Source: Mycolicibacterium monacense
GTDB taxonomy: Bacteria > Actinomycetota > Actinomycetes > Mycobacteriales > Mycobacteriaceae
Direction: 5' to 3'
Assembly (NCBI RefSeq): GCF_010731575.1
Contig: NZ_AP022617.1
Location: 5,208,001-5,272,000, forward strand
DNA: 64,000 nucleotides
Shown here one piece after another: positions 46,420 to 59,359 of the stretch. The notes under the pieces are model-generated. The model worked only from the letters and a program-made list of their open reading frames with translations. It did not search any database and was not told where the DNA came from. Each line of letters begins with the position of its first letter. Position 1 is the first letter of the stretch. The translations under genes were made by a program, and so were the position numbers.

Positions 46420-47544
46420 TCACGCTGCCCGCCGAGTGCATACGGCGGCCATGTTGACCAGTGCGGTTCTGACGGTGTCGTCGAGTGGGCTGGTGTGGAT
46501 GCGCTCCAGCGCGTGCGAGAGCCGCCGGTCGATCAGCTGCTCGATCCACTGCACGGCACCGGTCGCGGCGATGAGGTGCTGCCAGCGGGTGATGTCACCG
46601 GCGTCGAGGTCGCGTCGCGACATCAACTCGGTGAGTTGGTTGCGCACCGACGGTTCGGCCAGCCGGTGCGCCGCGACCACCACGCTGGTGGCCTTGTGTT
46701 CGGACAGGTCGCCGCCTGCGGGTTTACCGGTCACCGTCGGGGCACCGAAGATGCCGAGGAGGTCGTCGCGCAGCTGGAACGCCTCACCGACGGCCGCGCC
46801 GTAGCGGCCGAGCAACCCCAGCGTCGCCTCGGGGCAGCCGGCCAGTGCACCGCCGATCTCCAGGGGGCGGCGCACCGTGTAGTTCCCGGATTTGCGGCGT
46901 GCGACGTCGAGCACGTCCTCCAGTGTCGGCCGTCCGCCCGCGTCATTGACCAGATCGGCGAACTGGCCCACCGCCAATTCCGTGCGCATCGCGTCGTACC
47001 GGGGCCACGCCCGGGCCAGTGCGCGGTCACCCAGACCGCTCTCGCGCATCATCTGCCCCGCCCACACCAGGCAGAGGTCGCCGAGCAGCACCGCCGCCGA
47101 GGCGCCGAACCGCTCCGCGGATCCGTTGAGTCCGTTGTCCCGGTGCCACTGCGCGAAGCGCACATGCGCCGCCGGACGGCCCCGGCGCAGCGGTGAATCG
47201 TCCATCACGTCGTCCTGCAGCAGCGCGAACACGTGCAGCAGGTCGAAACTCGCCGCGGCGCGCAGGGCGGCGTCGTCGGGGGCGGCACCGGCCAGCCAGC
47301 CGAGGTAGGCGAACGTCGAACGCAGGCACTTACCGTCGCCGACGAAGTCGGAGAGCACGTCGAGGGTGACGTCGACACCGGTGAGCCGCAGGTCGTCGGC
47401 GCACCGGTCGGTGACGAACTCGGTCACCGCATCGATCGCCGCGCGGCGCACATCCCTGCGCCAGGTGTCGAAGGAGTCGGCCGTGAGCCGGGCTGGGGCT
47501 GGCCGCAAAGCTGCGGCGAGCAGCCGATCGTCGACACCGCTCAC
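46420..47544 (-). CDS. crtE: Geranylgeranyl diphosphate synthase
   Basis: The 374-residue polyprenyl synthase elongates prenyl diphosphates to GGPP. It has the first aspartate-rich motif LLQDDVMDDSPLRRGRPAAH (residues about 108-127) and the second QLRDDLLGIFG (about 251-261). It starts at GTG 47544. It is the first gene of the carotenoid operon, divergent from a DNA glycosylase gene. A palindrome, AACTAG-N4-CTAGTT, at 47581-47596 may control the operon. Confidence 0.92.
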   Translation of the reverse strand: MSGVDDRLLAAALRPAPARLTADSFDTWRRDVRRAAIDAVTEFVTDRCADDLRLTGVDVTLDVLSDFVGDGKCLRSTFAYLGWLAGAAPDDAALRAAASFDLLHVFALLQDDVMDDSPLRRGRPAAHVRFAQWHRDNGLNGSAERFGASAAVLLGDLCLVWAGQMMRESGLGDRALARAWPRYDAMRTELAVGQFADLVNDAGGRPTLEDVLDVARRKSGNYTVRRPLEIGGALAGCPEATLGLLGRYGAAVGEAFQLRDDLLGIFGAPTVTGKPAGGDLSEHKATSVVVAAHRLAEPSVRNQLTELMSRRDLDAGDITRWQHLIAATGAVQWIEQLIDRRLSHALERIHTSPLDDTVRTALVNMAAVCTRRAA

Positions 47545-47580
47545 CCGAAACCTTCCGCCGTCACCCTGCTGTGATCACCA

Positions 47581-47596
47581 AACTAGGGTTCTAGTT
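47581..47596. promoter_or_regulatory. Palindrome in the crtE promoter region
   Basis: AACTAG-GGTT-CTAGTT is a perfect 6-bp inverted repeat about 37 bp upstream of crtE. A minus-strand TAGTTT (-10-like) overlaps its end. It may bind a MerR/LitR- or TetR-type pigment regulator; none is encoded alongside. Confidence 0.4.
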
Positions 47597-47679
47597 GTCC
47601 GTACCCGTGATCGTGGAAACCAATCGGGATCCGATGTCACGATTGCGTCATCACTTCGCTTATCCGTCGGGAGGCCGCC

Positions 47680-48603
47680 GTGCGGGCTGACCAGGGCCTT
47701 CGTCGCAGCGTGGGGTTCAGCGGTCCGGTCAGTCCGGCGCTCACCCTCTCGCCGCTGCGGCGGGGTCGCGGCGACCCCTGTTTCCACCTCGCCCCCGACG
47801 GGACGATCTGGCGCACCAGCCTGCCGCCGAGCGGCCCGGTGACCGCCCGCATCACCCGGGCGTCGGCGAACACGGTCGACGTCGACGCCTGGGGTCCCGG
47901 CGCGACCGAATTCCTCGACCACGCGCCCGCACTGCTCGGCGCCGACGACGACGACGCGGGCTTCGCCCCGCAGGAGCCGACGATCGCCCTGGCGCACCGG
48001 CGGGTGCCTCACCTGAGGTTGGGGCGCACCGGCCGGGTGCTCGAGGCGCTGATCCCCGCGGTGCTCGAACAGCGGGTCGCCGGCATGGACGCGTTCCGCG
48101 CCTGGCGGCTGCTGGTCACCGAGTACGGCACGCCGGCGCCCGGGCCCGCCCCGGCGCACATGCGGGTGCCGCCCAGCGCGCAGGTCTGGCGGCACGTCCC
48201 GTCGTGGGAGTTCCACCGCGCCAACGTCGATCCGCGCCGGGCGCGCACGGTGGTGCTGTGCGCACAGCGGGCCGAGTCGCTCGAGCGACTGTCCGCCCGG
48301 CCGGCCGAGCAGGCGCGCGCGGCGATGATGTCGCTGCCGGGGGTCGGGGAGTGGACCGCCGCAGAGACCGCGCAACGGGCGTGGGGTGACCCAGACGCGC
48401 TCTCGGTCGGTGACTACCACCTCGCGAAGACGGTCGGGTGGAGCCTGCTCGGCCACCCGATCGACGACCCCGCGATGGTCGAACTGCTCGAACCGATGCG
48501 CCCGCACCGCCACCGCGCGGTGCGCCTGCTGCTGGCCAGCGGACTGGCCCGCAACCCGCGCTTCGGCGCCCGCCTCGCGATCCCGAAGCTTGCCGAACTG
48601 TGA
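47680..48603 (+). CDS. DNA glycosylase, AlkA/HhH-GPD type
   Basis: The 307-residue repair enzyme has a C-terminal HhH-GPD domain. Its hairpin is MSLPGVGEWTAAETAQRA, followed by a catalytic aspartate in SVGDYHLAKTVG (residues about 233-260). The N-terminal domain lacks the Ada methyl-transfer half. It probably removes alkylated bases such as 3-methyladenine. It is divergent from crtE. No SOS box was seen near its start, although SOS-boxed genes occur elsewhere in the window. Confidence 0.85.
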   Translation: MRADQGLRRSVGFSGPVSPALTLSPLRRGRGDPCFHLAPDGTIWRTSLPPSGPVTARITRASANTVDVDAWGPGATEFLDHAPALLGADDDDAGFAPQEPTIALAHRRVPHLRLGRTGRVLEALIPAVLEQRVAGMDAFRAWRLLVTEYGTPAPGPAPAHMRVPPSAQVWRHVPSWEFHRANVDPRRARTVVLCAQRAESLERLSARPAEQARAAMMSLPGVGEWTAAETAQRAWGDPDALSVGDYHLAKTVGWSLLGHPIDDPAMVELLEPMRPHRHRAVRLLLASGLARNPRFGARLAIPKLAEL

Positions 48604-48619
48604 CGTGCATCGGGGCTCT

Positions 48620-48645
48620 GATTACGCCGAGAGGGTGAGGGGTAG
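48620..48645 (+). promoter_or_regulatory. Candidate SigF-type promoter for dps
   Basis: GATT (48620-48623), 16 bases, then GGGTAG (48640-48645) is close to GTTT-N15-17-GGGTAT. It lies 46 bp before the dps ATG. Published work on M. smegmatis dps reports SigF and SigH control, which fits. Confidence 0.45.
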
Positions 48646-48691
48646 ACGGAGGTTCGAAGACTTGATCAAGCGCGCAAGAAGGAGATGTTCC

Positions 48692-49231
48692 ATGGCGTAC
48701 ACCGTTCCCGGCATGACCGACAAAGAGGGCGCACAGGTCGCGGAGCTGCTGCAGAAGCAACTCAGCCGGTACAACGATCTGCACCTGACGCTCAAGCACG
48801 TCCACTGGAATGTGGTCGGCCCGAACTTCATCGGTGTGCACGAGATGATCGATCCGCAGGTCGAGTTGGTGCGCGGCTACGCCGACGAGGTGGCCGAGCG
48901 CATCGCCACCCTGGGCGGCTCCCCGAAGGGCACCCCCGGGGCGATCATCAGCGACCGCACATGGGACGACTACTCGTTGGAGCGTGACACCGTCCAGGCG
49001 CACCTGGCCGCACTGGACCTGGTCTACGACGGCATCATCGAGGACACCCGCAAGAACATCGAGGAGACCGAGGAACCCGACCCGGTCACCAACGACATGT
49101 TGATCGGCCACGCCGCGGAACTGGAGAAGTTCCAGTGGTTCGTGCGGGCCCACCTGGAGAACGCGGGCGGCGACCTCAAGCACGGCGGCAAGTCCACCGA
49201 GAAGGGTGCGGCCAAGGCGGCCAAGAGCTAG
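48692..49231 (+). CDS. dps: Dps-family ferritin-like DNA protection protein
   Basis: The 179-residue product matches mycobacterial Dps (MAYTVPGMTDKEGAQVAELL). The ferroxidase residues occur in LKHVHWNVVGPNFIGVHEMI and VELVRGYADEVAERI. It stores iron, detoxifies peroxide and, through a lysine-rich C-terminus (KHGGKSTEKGAAKAAKS), binds DNA as in M. smegmatis Dps1. AAGGAGA is 6 bases before the ATG. A perfect bidirectional terminator follows at 49246. Confidence 0.95.
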   Translation: MAYTVPGMTDKEGAQVAELLQKQLSRYNDLHLTLKHVHWNVVGPNFIGVHEMIDPQVELVRGYADEVAERIATLGGSPKGTPGAIISDRTWDDYSLERDTVQAHLAALDLVYDGIIEDTRKNIEETEEPDPVTNDMLIGHAAELEKFQWFVRAHLENAGGDLKHGGKSTEKGAAKAAKS

Positions 49232-49245
49232 CTTCCCGCACACGA

Positions 49246-49283
49246 CGAAGAAGGCCCGCGTCCTCGGACGCGGGCCTTCTTCG
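49246..49283. terminator. Strong bidirectional terminator after dps
   Basis: CGAAGAAGGCCCGCGTCC and its exact complement GGACGCGGGCCTTCTTCG form an 18-bp perfect stem around a TC loop. The outer GAAG/CTTC pairs give an A-tract and a T-tract for either direction. It separates dps from a convergent secreted-protein gene. Confidence 0.9.
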
Positions 49284-49292
49284 TATCCGACT

Positions 49293-49568
49293 TCAGCCGC
49301 CGTTGGTGACGGGGTTCTTCGACAGCGCGATGAAACCGCCGTTGATCCACACACCCCAGCGGCCACCCCAGGCCGACGTCCACACGACCGGCTGCCCGGC
49401 CCAGTTCTCGGCCGGCTTGCGCGGCGCCCACGCCGGGACCGGCTCCCCGAGAGCGGGTGCGGGCGGCGGGGGAGGTGGGGGCTGCGCGATCGAGGTGGCA
49501 GTGCCGAGGCCGAGAGCACCTGCGCTGAGTGCGGCCGCGACCGCGACGGCAGTGACGATCGATTTCAT
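49293..49568 (-). CDS. Proline-rich small secreted protein
   Basis: The 91-residue product has a signal peptide (MKSIVTAVAVAAALSAGALG, cleavage near SIAQ). A run of eight prolines with alanine follows, then a Trp-rich C-terminal domain (ENWAGQPVVWTSAWGGRWGV). The ATG overlaps the stop of the DUF5078 gene upstream (ATGA). The polyproline spacer suggests passage through the cell wall. No function is known to me. Confidence 0.82.
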   Translation of the reverse strand: MKSIVTAVAVAAALSAGALGLGTATSIAQPPPPPPPAPALGEPVPAWAPRKPAENWAGQPVVWTSAWGGRWGVWINGGFIALSKNPVTNGG

Positions 49569-50035
49569 CGTGCGTTGTGTCCCCAGTGCCACACCGAGGG
49601 ATCCGCCGGTGGGTAGGTCATGCAGACATCGGTGGCGTGTGCGACGACGCCCTTGTTGTTGAAGAACAGCTTCGCCCAGTTGCCCCACCGGGTGGCGACC
49701 TGTTCGTAGTAGACGTTGGTGGCGGTGTTCTCGGAGTACTGCCTGCGGGCGGTGTAGTCCAGCGAGAAGAACCAGTAGATCCGGTCGCGGGCCATGTTCT
49801 GGATGTCCACCGGCCGGTTGTTGTAGTCGATCATGTACCGCTCGTAGTAGACGGGCGAGGTGTCGCGCGCCGCGGCCATGTACTGCTCGACGGTGCAGGT
49901 GGTCCGCATGATCCGGTTCGGGATCGGATAGTCGTCGGTGGCGTCGGCCGAGGCGACCGCCGGAGCCGCCAGCACGCCCATCGCCATGGCGGCGCTGATC
50001 GCACCCGTCCACAAGACTTTCAGACGGCCGGTCAT
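49565..50035 (-). CDS. Secreted DUF5078 protein
   Basis: The 156-residue exported protein has a signal peptide ending near VASA. The mature domain contains YPIPNRIMRTTCTVEQYMAA and Cys residues at about 48 and 142 that could form a disulfide. I recognise the mycobacterial secreted family DUF5078, a paralog-rich group without known function. It sits between a DUF732 gene (38 bp away) and the proline-rich gene (4-bp overlap), so the three probably form one operon of exported proteins. Confidence 0.82.
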   Translation of the reverse strand: MTGRLKVLWTGAISAAMAMGVLAAPAVASADATDDYPIPNRIMRTTCTVEQYMAAARDTSPVYYERYMIDYNNRPVDIQNMARDRIYWFFSLDYTARRQYSENTATNVYYEQVATRWGNWAKLFFNNKGVVAHATDVCMTYPPADPSVWHWGHNAR

Positions 50036-50073
50036 GGCACTCCCTCGGTGTTCGGTCGGACGCGTACGGGCGC

Positions 50074-50409
50074 TCACGCGGGCTTCTCCGCGGCCTGATA
50101 GAGCAGCGCCTGATGGGCCGGGCAGTAGGTGGGGTAGGCCAGACCGATGAACTTCCACGCCTGTTCGGTGGTGCTGCCCTTCGGCAACTGCCTGCCGACG
50201 AATGTCGCCGACGCGAACGCGTCGCGGTCGACACCGCGATCGATCCGCTCACAGGCGATCTTGGCGATCCAGGCGTTGTAATCCTTCTGCCCGTAGATGC
50301 CGATGGTCTGCAGCGAGTTCGAGAAATCGGTGTCGGGATCGGCGTGCGCGACCGCCGGCGTGGCGAGCGCCATGCCAGCGACGGCAACCGCCAGGATCGC
50401 TCTCTTCAT
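50074..50409 (-). CDS. Secreted DUF732 protein
   Basis: The 111-residue product has a signal peptide (MKRAILAVAVAGMALATPAV, cleavage near AHA) and the DUF732 core: DTDFSNSLQTIGIYGQKD, then Cys residues at about 53 and 96. This family of small mycobacterial exported proteins has no established function. TAACAT on the minus strand ends 7 bp before the ATG, giving a leaderless promoter. It opens the three-gene secreted operon. Confidence 0.85.
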   Translation of the reverse strand: MKRAILAVAVAGMALATPAVAHADPDTDFSNSLQTIGIYGQKDYNAWIAKIACERIDRGVDRDAFASATFVGRQLPKGSTTEQAWKFIGLAYPTYCPAHQALLYQAAEKPA

Positions 50410-50479
50410 GGCGAGGATGTTAGCTTGCCTAATTCTGCTTGTCACGGCCACCCACCCGGGTCCGGTGGGGCCGGGCCGG

Positions 50480-51307
50480 CTACCGGACCTCTGGGTCGGG
50501 ACCGCGTTCGACGCGCGCGTCCGCGACGTCCTCGGCGCGCACCTGGGCGTCCAGCGTTTCGTCGCGCACCGGCCGATCGGCCAGTTCCTCGTGCCGCCCG
50601 AACAGGTACGGGTAGGCCGCGCCGGCGATGGCGGCGCCGAGAAGGGGGGCGATCCAGAACACCCACAGCTGCGCGGGCGCCTCGTTGCCGTTGAAGAACG
50701 CCACGCCGGTGGAGCGGGCGGGGTTCACCGAGGTGTTCGAGATCGGGATCGAGATCAGGTGGATCAGCGTCAGGGTCAGCCCGATGGCCAGCCCGGCGAA
50801 CCCCTTCGGGGCGCGGGTGTCGGTGGCGCCGAGGATCACCAGGAGGAAGATGCCCGTCAGCAGGACCTCGGCGATGACGACGGCCAGCAGCGAATAGCCC
50901 GCCGGCGAGTGGTTGGCGTATCCGTTGGCGGCCATGTTCCCGGTGGCGGTCCACCCCTCACGCCCCTTGGCGATGACGTAGATGACGAGTCCGGCCGCCA
51001 CGCCGGCGATCACCTGGGTGAGCCAGTAGGCCGGCAGCACACGCCATTCGACCCGCCGGGCCAGTGCCGCGCCCAGCGTGACCGCAGGGTTGAAGTGCCC
51101 GCCGGAGATCGTCCCGAACGCGTACACGCCGGTGAGCACCGTGAGACCGAAGGCGAGCGAGACGCCGAGGAACCCGATGCCGAACGCGTAGCCGTCGGCC
51201 GAGGTGTACTTGGCGGCGAATACCGCGCTGCCGCAGCCGCCGAAGACGAGCCAGAACGTTCCGATGAACTCGGCGGCCACCCGATGCATCATGGTCGGCT
51301 CTCGCAT
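50480..51307 (-). CDS. aqpZ: Aquaporin (MIP family)
   Basis: The 275-residue channel has six membrane helices and both pore motifs, [11 protein letters not shown] and [12 protein letters not shown]. The selectivity-filter surroundings look water-type rather than glycerol-type: the second NPA is followed by Arg with no Asp nearby. AAAGGAG is 7 bases before ATG 51307. The C-terminal tail of about 35 acidic residues ([20 protein letters not shown]) is longer than usual. Aquaporins are uncommon in mycobacteria, and none occurs in M. tuberculosis as far as I recall. Confidence 0.9.
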   Translation of the reverse strand: MREPTMMHRVAAEFIGTFWLVFGGCGSAVFAAKYTSADGYAFGIGFLGVSLAFGLTVLTGVYAFGTISGGHFNPAVTLGAALARRVEWRVLPAYWLTQVIAGVAAGLVIYVIAKGREGWTATGNMAANGYANHSPAGYSLLAVVIAEVLLTGIFLLVILGATDTRAPKGFAGLAIGLTLTLIHLISIPISNTSVNPARSTGVAFFNGNEAPAQLWVFWIAPLLGAAIAGAAYPYLFGRHEELADRPVRDETLDAQVRAEDVADARVERGPDPEVR

Positions 51308-51415
51308 GTCCCGCTCCTTTCGCGCTGGGTCGAGCGTGACACGGATCACTGCGGTATGTGGGTGGTGCGGCCGAATCGTGGTCGGACCGCAATGTCCCGG
51401 GAGGGCGTGCCCCGC

Positions 51416-52200
51416 TCAGCGGTACCCGGTGAAGCGCGCCGTCAGCGCCAGCTGCCCGTCGGCCCCGACGGCCTGTGCGTCAGCCACGCCGGTGGACCGC
51501 CCGACACGCAATGACGTTGCGCTGTAACGACATTCGCCACCCGCGACCAGCCTCCGCAGGAAGTTCACGCGCAGGGACCCGGTGCGCAGGGGAGTGTCGG
51601 CGCGGCCCGCGTTGAGTGCGGCGGACGCCACGAGTTCGAGGCCGGTGGCGGCCACCCCGCCGTGGACGATGCCGAGCATGTTGTTGATGACGGGGTCAGC
51701 GTGCTGCCTGAGCGAGGCCGGACCGTCCGCTTCCACGGCCATCATCGCGGCCAGGCCGACCTTGCGGGTGTGGTGCTCGGCGTGTTCCGGGAAATCGGTG
51801 AACTGGGCGCCGGTGATGTAGAAGGAGCGCACGCTGCCGGTGCCGATCACGACGTCGCGGTGGCTGAACTCGCACAGGGCCATCGCGGTGGGGCCCTTCT
51901 CGCCGACCGGCCACGCCCGCCCCACCACGCCCGCGTCGTCGGCCGTGATCAGGTCGGCGGTCTCCGGGACAGTTCCAGTGACAGTTCGGTCGACACGGTC
52001 CATTCGTCCTCGCCGCGTCGCAGGTGGTTGGCCAGGCCGCCGACGTGGTCGAGCAGCATCGCCAGCGGGGCCGCGGTGGGCAGGCCGGTGAGTGGGTTCA
52101 GCAGACCGCGGGTGGGCACCCGGGCGATGCTGTGGTCGCCGGTGCCCTCGAACGTCTCGATGCCGAACCGGCCGATCGGGGTGTTGAGCGGGTGTGACAT
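51416..52200 (-). pseudogene. PaaI-family thioesterase broken by a one-base frameshift
   Basis: From ATG 52200 the frame reads MSHPLNTPIGRFGIETFEGT through the first hot-dog domain to TVSTELSLELS, then stops at 51949. The second domain continues in another frame from PETADLITADDAGVVGRAWP to the TGA at 51416. It includes FPEHAEHHTRK and NNMLGIVHGGVAATGLELVA, the thioesterase active-site helix. Adding one C to the CCC run (GGG on the plus strand, 51966-51968) would restore a double hot-dog protein of about 261 residues. This is either a real loss or a base-calling error in a homopolymer. Confidence 0.8.
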
Positions 52201-52823
52201 CGCGCTCAGCATGCGGGACGGCGGCGCGGGCCAGGTACCCCTTGGGGGTACCGGCGCAGACTGCGGTGTTCGCCGGGACCGCACCGCGACGCCGGCGGAG
52301 CGCCAGCGTGGTGGCCGAGATTTGCTGTGGGACTCGGCAATCGGCCATTCGGCGGCTTCATGTGCGCGTCACGACGTCCGCTCAGGCGTAGGTCAGCGTT
52401 GTCTAAGAATCTGACTAGGCTTTCTGCAAACGTCACACAGTCAACAACACCAGCAAAATGGCCTCGAAATTCACCTACAGCAAACTGCTGGAATGTGGTA
52501 GCAATCTCTCGGCCGGATGCCGGTTCGGGCGCGGGCCCACGGGGGTCCGGTGAATCTGCCTGTAGCGCAGGTGTTTTCGCGCGACTGCCGATCGGCGCAC
52601 GCAGACCTCGGCAACGTGGCGGGCGAGTATAGTTAGGTCCGACTAAGTTGGCATGTCAGCCGGTGTTTGACTTATCGTTTTCTTCACTTGTGGCGAGTGG
52701 GAAAAAGGCCGCTGTTCAGTGCTGCACAGAGGACCGCCTCCGCCCCGTCGGCTCACGCCGTCGCAGACGGCAGCCAACTGAAGCTTCGCCGAAGGTTCGA
52801 GAGTAAGGGTCAGGTGGGATCCA
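52201..52823. other. Gene-free region upstream of gltB (623 bp)
   Basis: No convincing gene is present on either strand: short frames lack ribosome sites and family features. The region is locally A+T richer at 52390-52480 and 52625-52700. It contains TATAGT at 52628-52633, a possible gltB promoter -10 that would give a leader of about 185 nt. TTAG-N6-CTAA at 52632-52645 just after it, a small hairpin (GCCGTC-N3-GACGGC) and a RicR-like box at 52236-52250 are also seen. Confidence 0.6.
52236..52250. promoter_or_regulatory. RicR/CsoR-type copper operator motif
   Basis: TACCC-CTTGG-GGGTA matches the published mycobacterial RicR motif TACCC-N5-GGGTA, and the repeat extends to GGTACCCC-N3-GGGGTACC (52234-52252). 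It lies 36 bp upstream of the frameshifted thioesterase. The hairpin could instead be structural. Confidence 0.5.
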
Positions 52824-57426
<4,603 letters not shown>

Positions 57427-57434
<8 letters not shown>

Positions 57435-58905
57435 TCCGCGCGGTTTTATGAAGTACACCCATCGCGAGCTCCCGCCGCGCCGGCCGGTGCCGCTGCGCCT
57501 GCGCGACTGGAAAGAGGTCTACGAGGACTTCTCCCACGAGACGCTGCAGACCCAGGCGGCCCGCTGCATGGATTGCGGGATCCCGTTCTGCCACAACGGG
57601 TGTCCGCTGGGGAACCTGATTCCCGAGTGGAACGACCTGGTCTTCAAGGACCGGTGGCGCGATGCGATCGAGCGGCTGCACGCGACCAACAACTTCCCGG
57701 AGTTCACCGGGCGGCTGTGCCCGGCGCCGTGTGAGGCCTCGTGCGTGCTCGGCATCAACCAGGACGCGGTCACCATCAAGCAGGTCGAGGTCGAGATCAT
57801 CGACAACGCCTTCGACGAGGGCTGGGTCGTCCCGCTCCCGCCGGACCGGTTGACCGGTAAGAAGGTCGCCGTCGTCGGCTCCGGCCCGGCCGGGCTGGCC
57901 GCCGCCCAGCAGCTCACCCGCGCCGGTCACACGGTGACCGTGTTCGAGCGCGCCGACCGGATCGGCGGCCTGCTGCGCTACGGCATCCCCGAGTTCAAGA
58001 TGGAGAAGCGCCACATCGACCGCCGGCTGGAACAGATGGAGGCCGAAGGCACCCAGTTCCGCACCGGCGTCAACGTCGGCGTCGACATCAGCGTCGCGCA
58101 GCTGCGCTCGGAGTTCGACGCGGTGGTGCTCGCCGGCGGTGCGACCGCATGGCGTGATCTGCCGATCCCCGGCCGCGAACTCGACGGCATCCACCAGGCG
58201 ATGGAGTTCCTGCCGTGGGCCAACCGGTTTGCAGCGGGGGATTTGAAGAATGAAGTGACCGGCGAGGACGGCGAGCCGCCGATCACCGCGAAGGGCAAGA
58301 AGGTCGTCATCATCGGTGGCGGCGACACCGGCGCGGACTGCCTAGGCACCTCCCACCGGCAGGGTGCGGCGAGCGTCCACCAGTTCGAGATCATGCCGCG
58401 GCCGCCGGAGACGCGGGCGGACAGCACCCCGTGGCCGACCTATCCGTTGATGTTCCGGGTCTCCTCGGCGCACGAAGAGGGCGGTGAGCGGGTCTTCTCG
58501 GTCAACACCGAGGAGTTCTGCGGCGACGAGAACGGCCACGTCAGGTCGCTCAAGGTGCACGAGGTCGAGATGAAGGCCGGCAAGTTCGAGAAGATCGAGG
58601 GTTCGGATTTCGAGCTGGAGGCCGATCTGGTGCTGCTCGCCATGGGCTTTGTCGGGCCGGAGAAAGACGGCCTGCTGACCGACCTCAAGGTTGAGCTGAC
58701 CGACCGCGGCAACGTCGCCCGCGACGACGACTTCGCGACCTCGGTGCCCGGCGTGTTCGTGGCCGGCGACATGGGCCGCGGACAGTCGCTCATCGTGTGG
58801 GCGATCGCCGAGGGGCGGGCGGCCGCCGCGGGTGTCGACCGGTACCTGATGGGTAAGAGCGCGCTGCCGGCTCCGATCAGGCCGACGGCGGTTCCGCAGC
58901 GGTAG
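57427..58905 (+). CDS. gltD: Glutamate synthase, small subunit
   Basis: The 492-residue subunit delivers electrons from NADPH to GltB. N-terminal cysteines for two [4Fe-4S] clusters lie in [18 protein letters not shown] and [16 protein letters not shown] binding is at [20 protein letters not shown] (about residue 145), and NADPH binding at [17 protein letters not shown] (about 293). GTG 57427 overlaps the gltB stop, so subunits are made together. The C-terminal [19 protein letters not shown] matches the family. Confidence 0.97.
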
Positions 58906-58923
58906 ATCGGGCCCGCCCGTAGC

Positions 58924-58978
58924 GATTGTGCGGTCTCATACGGCCACCCCGGCGTGTCGCGTATGGCGTCGCACAGTC
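58924..58978. repeat. Imperfect palindromic element after gltD
   Basis: GATTGTGCGGTCTCATACG (58924-58942) and CGTATGGCGTCGCACAGTC (58960-58978) pair at 14 of 19 positions around a 17-base loop. It starts 18 bp after the gltD stop. It could be a terminator, or a second class of intergenic palindromic repeat; only one copy is seen here. Confidence 0.5.
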
Positions 58979-59111
58979 GGCGCTCGACCGCAGCGCTACA
59001 GACCACAAGAACCACACCCGTCACACCAGAAACTCGCCGCAACCTCTTCGGCGCGCCTCATGGCGTTTGCCGCGAGGTCGAACTCTAATGACTTGATGTG
59101 GGTTTTGCGAT

Positions 59112-59126
59112 ATCGTGGCCCACGAT
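59112..59126. promoter_or_regulatory. Inverted repeat before the 46-codon gene
   Basis: ATCGTGG-C-CCACGAT is a perfect 7-bp inverted repeat 31 bp before GTG 59158, in an A+T-rich stretch. It overlaps TATCGT, a possible -10 box. It may be an operator; no regulator is linked. Confidence 0.4.
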
Positions 59127-59157
59127 CAGCAATTGAGTTATTGCAGGAGTAATCGCC

Positions 59158-59298
59158 GTGTACATCAACCCGATTTCCCGGTCACGGGTGGGTCGAATCG
59201 CCTGGTCATTGTTCCGTCACCCCGTCAAGAGCCGTGAGTTCCCCGCCAAGCACGAACGGCTCATCACCGCCGCCGAACTGGTGCGCTACGGCGTCTAG
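59158..59298 (+). CDS. 46-residue basic small protein
   Basis: GTG 59158 follows AGGAGT by 7 bases, in an A+T-rich promoter-like stretch with an inverted repeat. The product begins MYINPISRSRVGRIAWSLF and ends in AAELVRYGV. It is rich in Arg, Lys and His, with no Cys and no clear membrane segment. It is an amphipathic, possibly nucleic-acid- or membrane-surface-binding peptide. The strong ribosome site and coding-like third-position GC support it as real. No family is known to me. Confidence 0.6.
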   Translation: MYINPISRSRVGRIAWSLFRHPVKSREFPAKHERLITAAELVRYGV

Positions 59299-59359
59299 CT
59301 AAGCGGCGGACCGCTGGACAGGTGGTCGGCGCGGGCCGCCCCTGCATTTTGCTTGATCG

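Noticed and set aside
50410..50432. IdeR (iron) box before the DUF732 gene
   Set aside because: TTAGG and CTAAC half-sites are present on the minus strand, but their spacing is one base short of the 19-bp consensus, and the outer right half (CTAA) is missing. The sequence is better explained as a -10 region (TAACAT).
52327..52632. A 101-codon plus-strand frame upstream of gltB
   Set aside because: It starts and ends without signals, is rich in Arg/Ser, and its codon third positions lack the coding GC bias of the neighbours.
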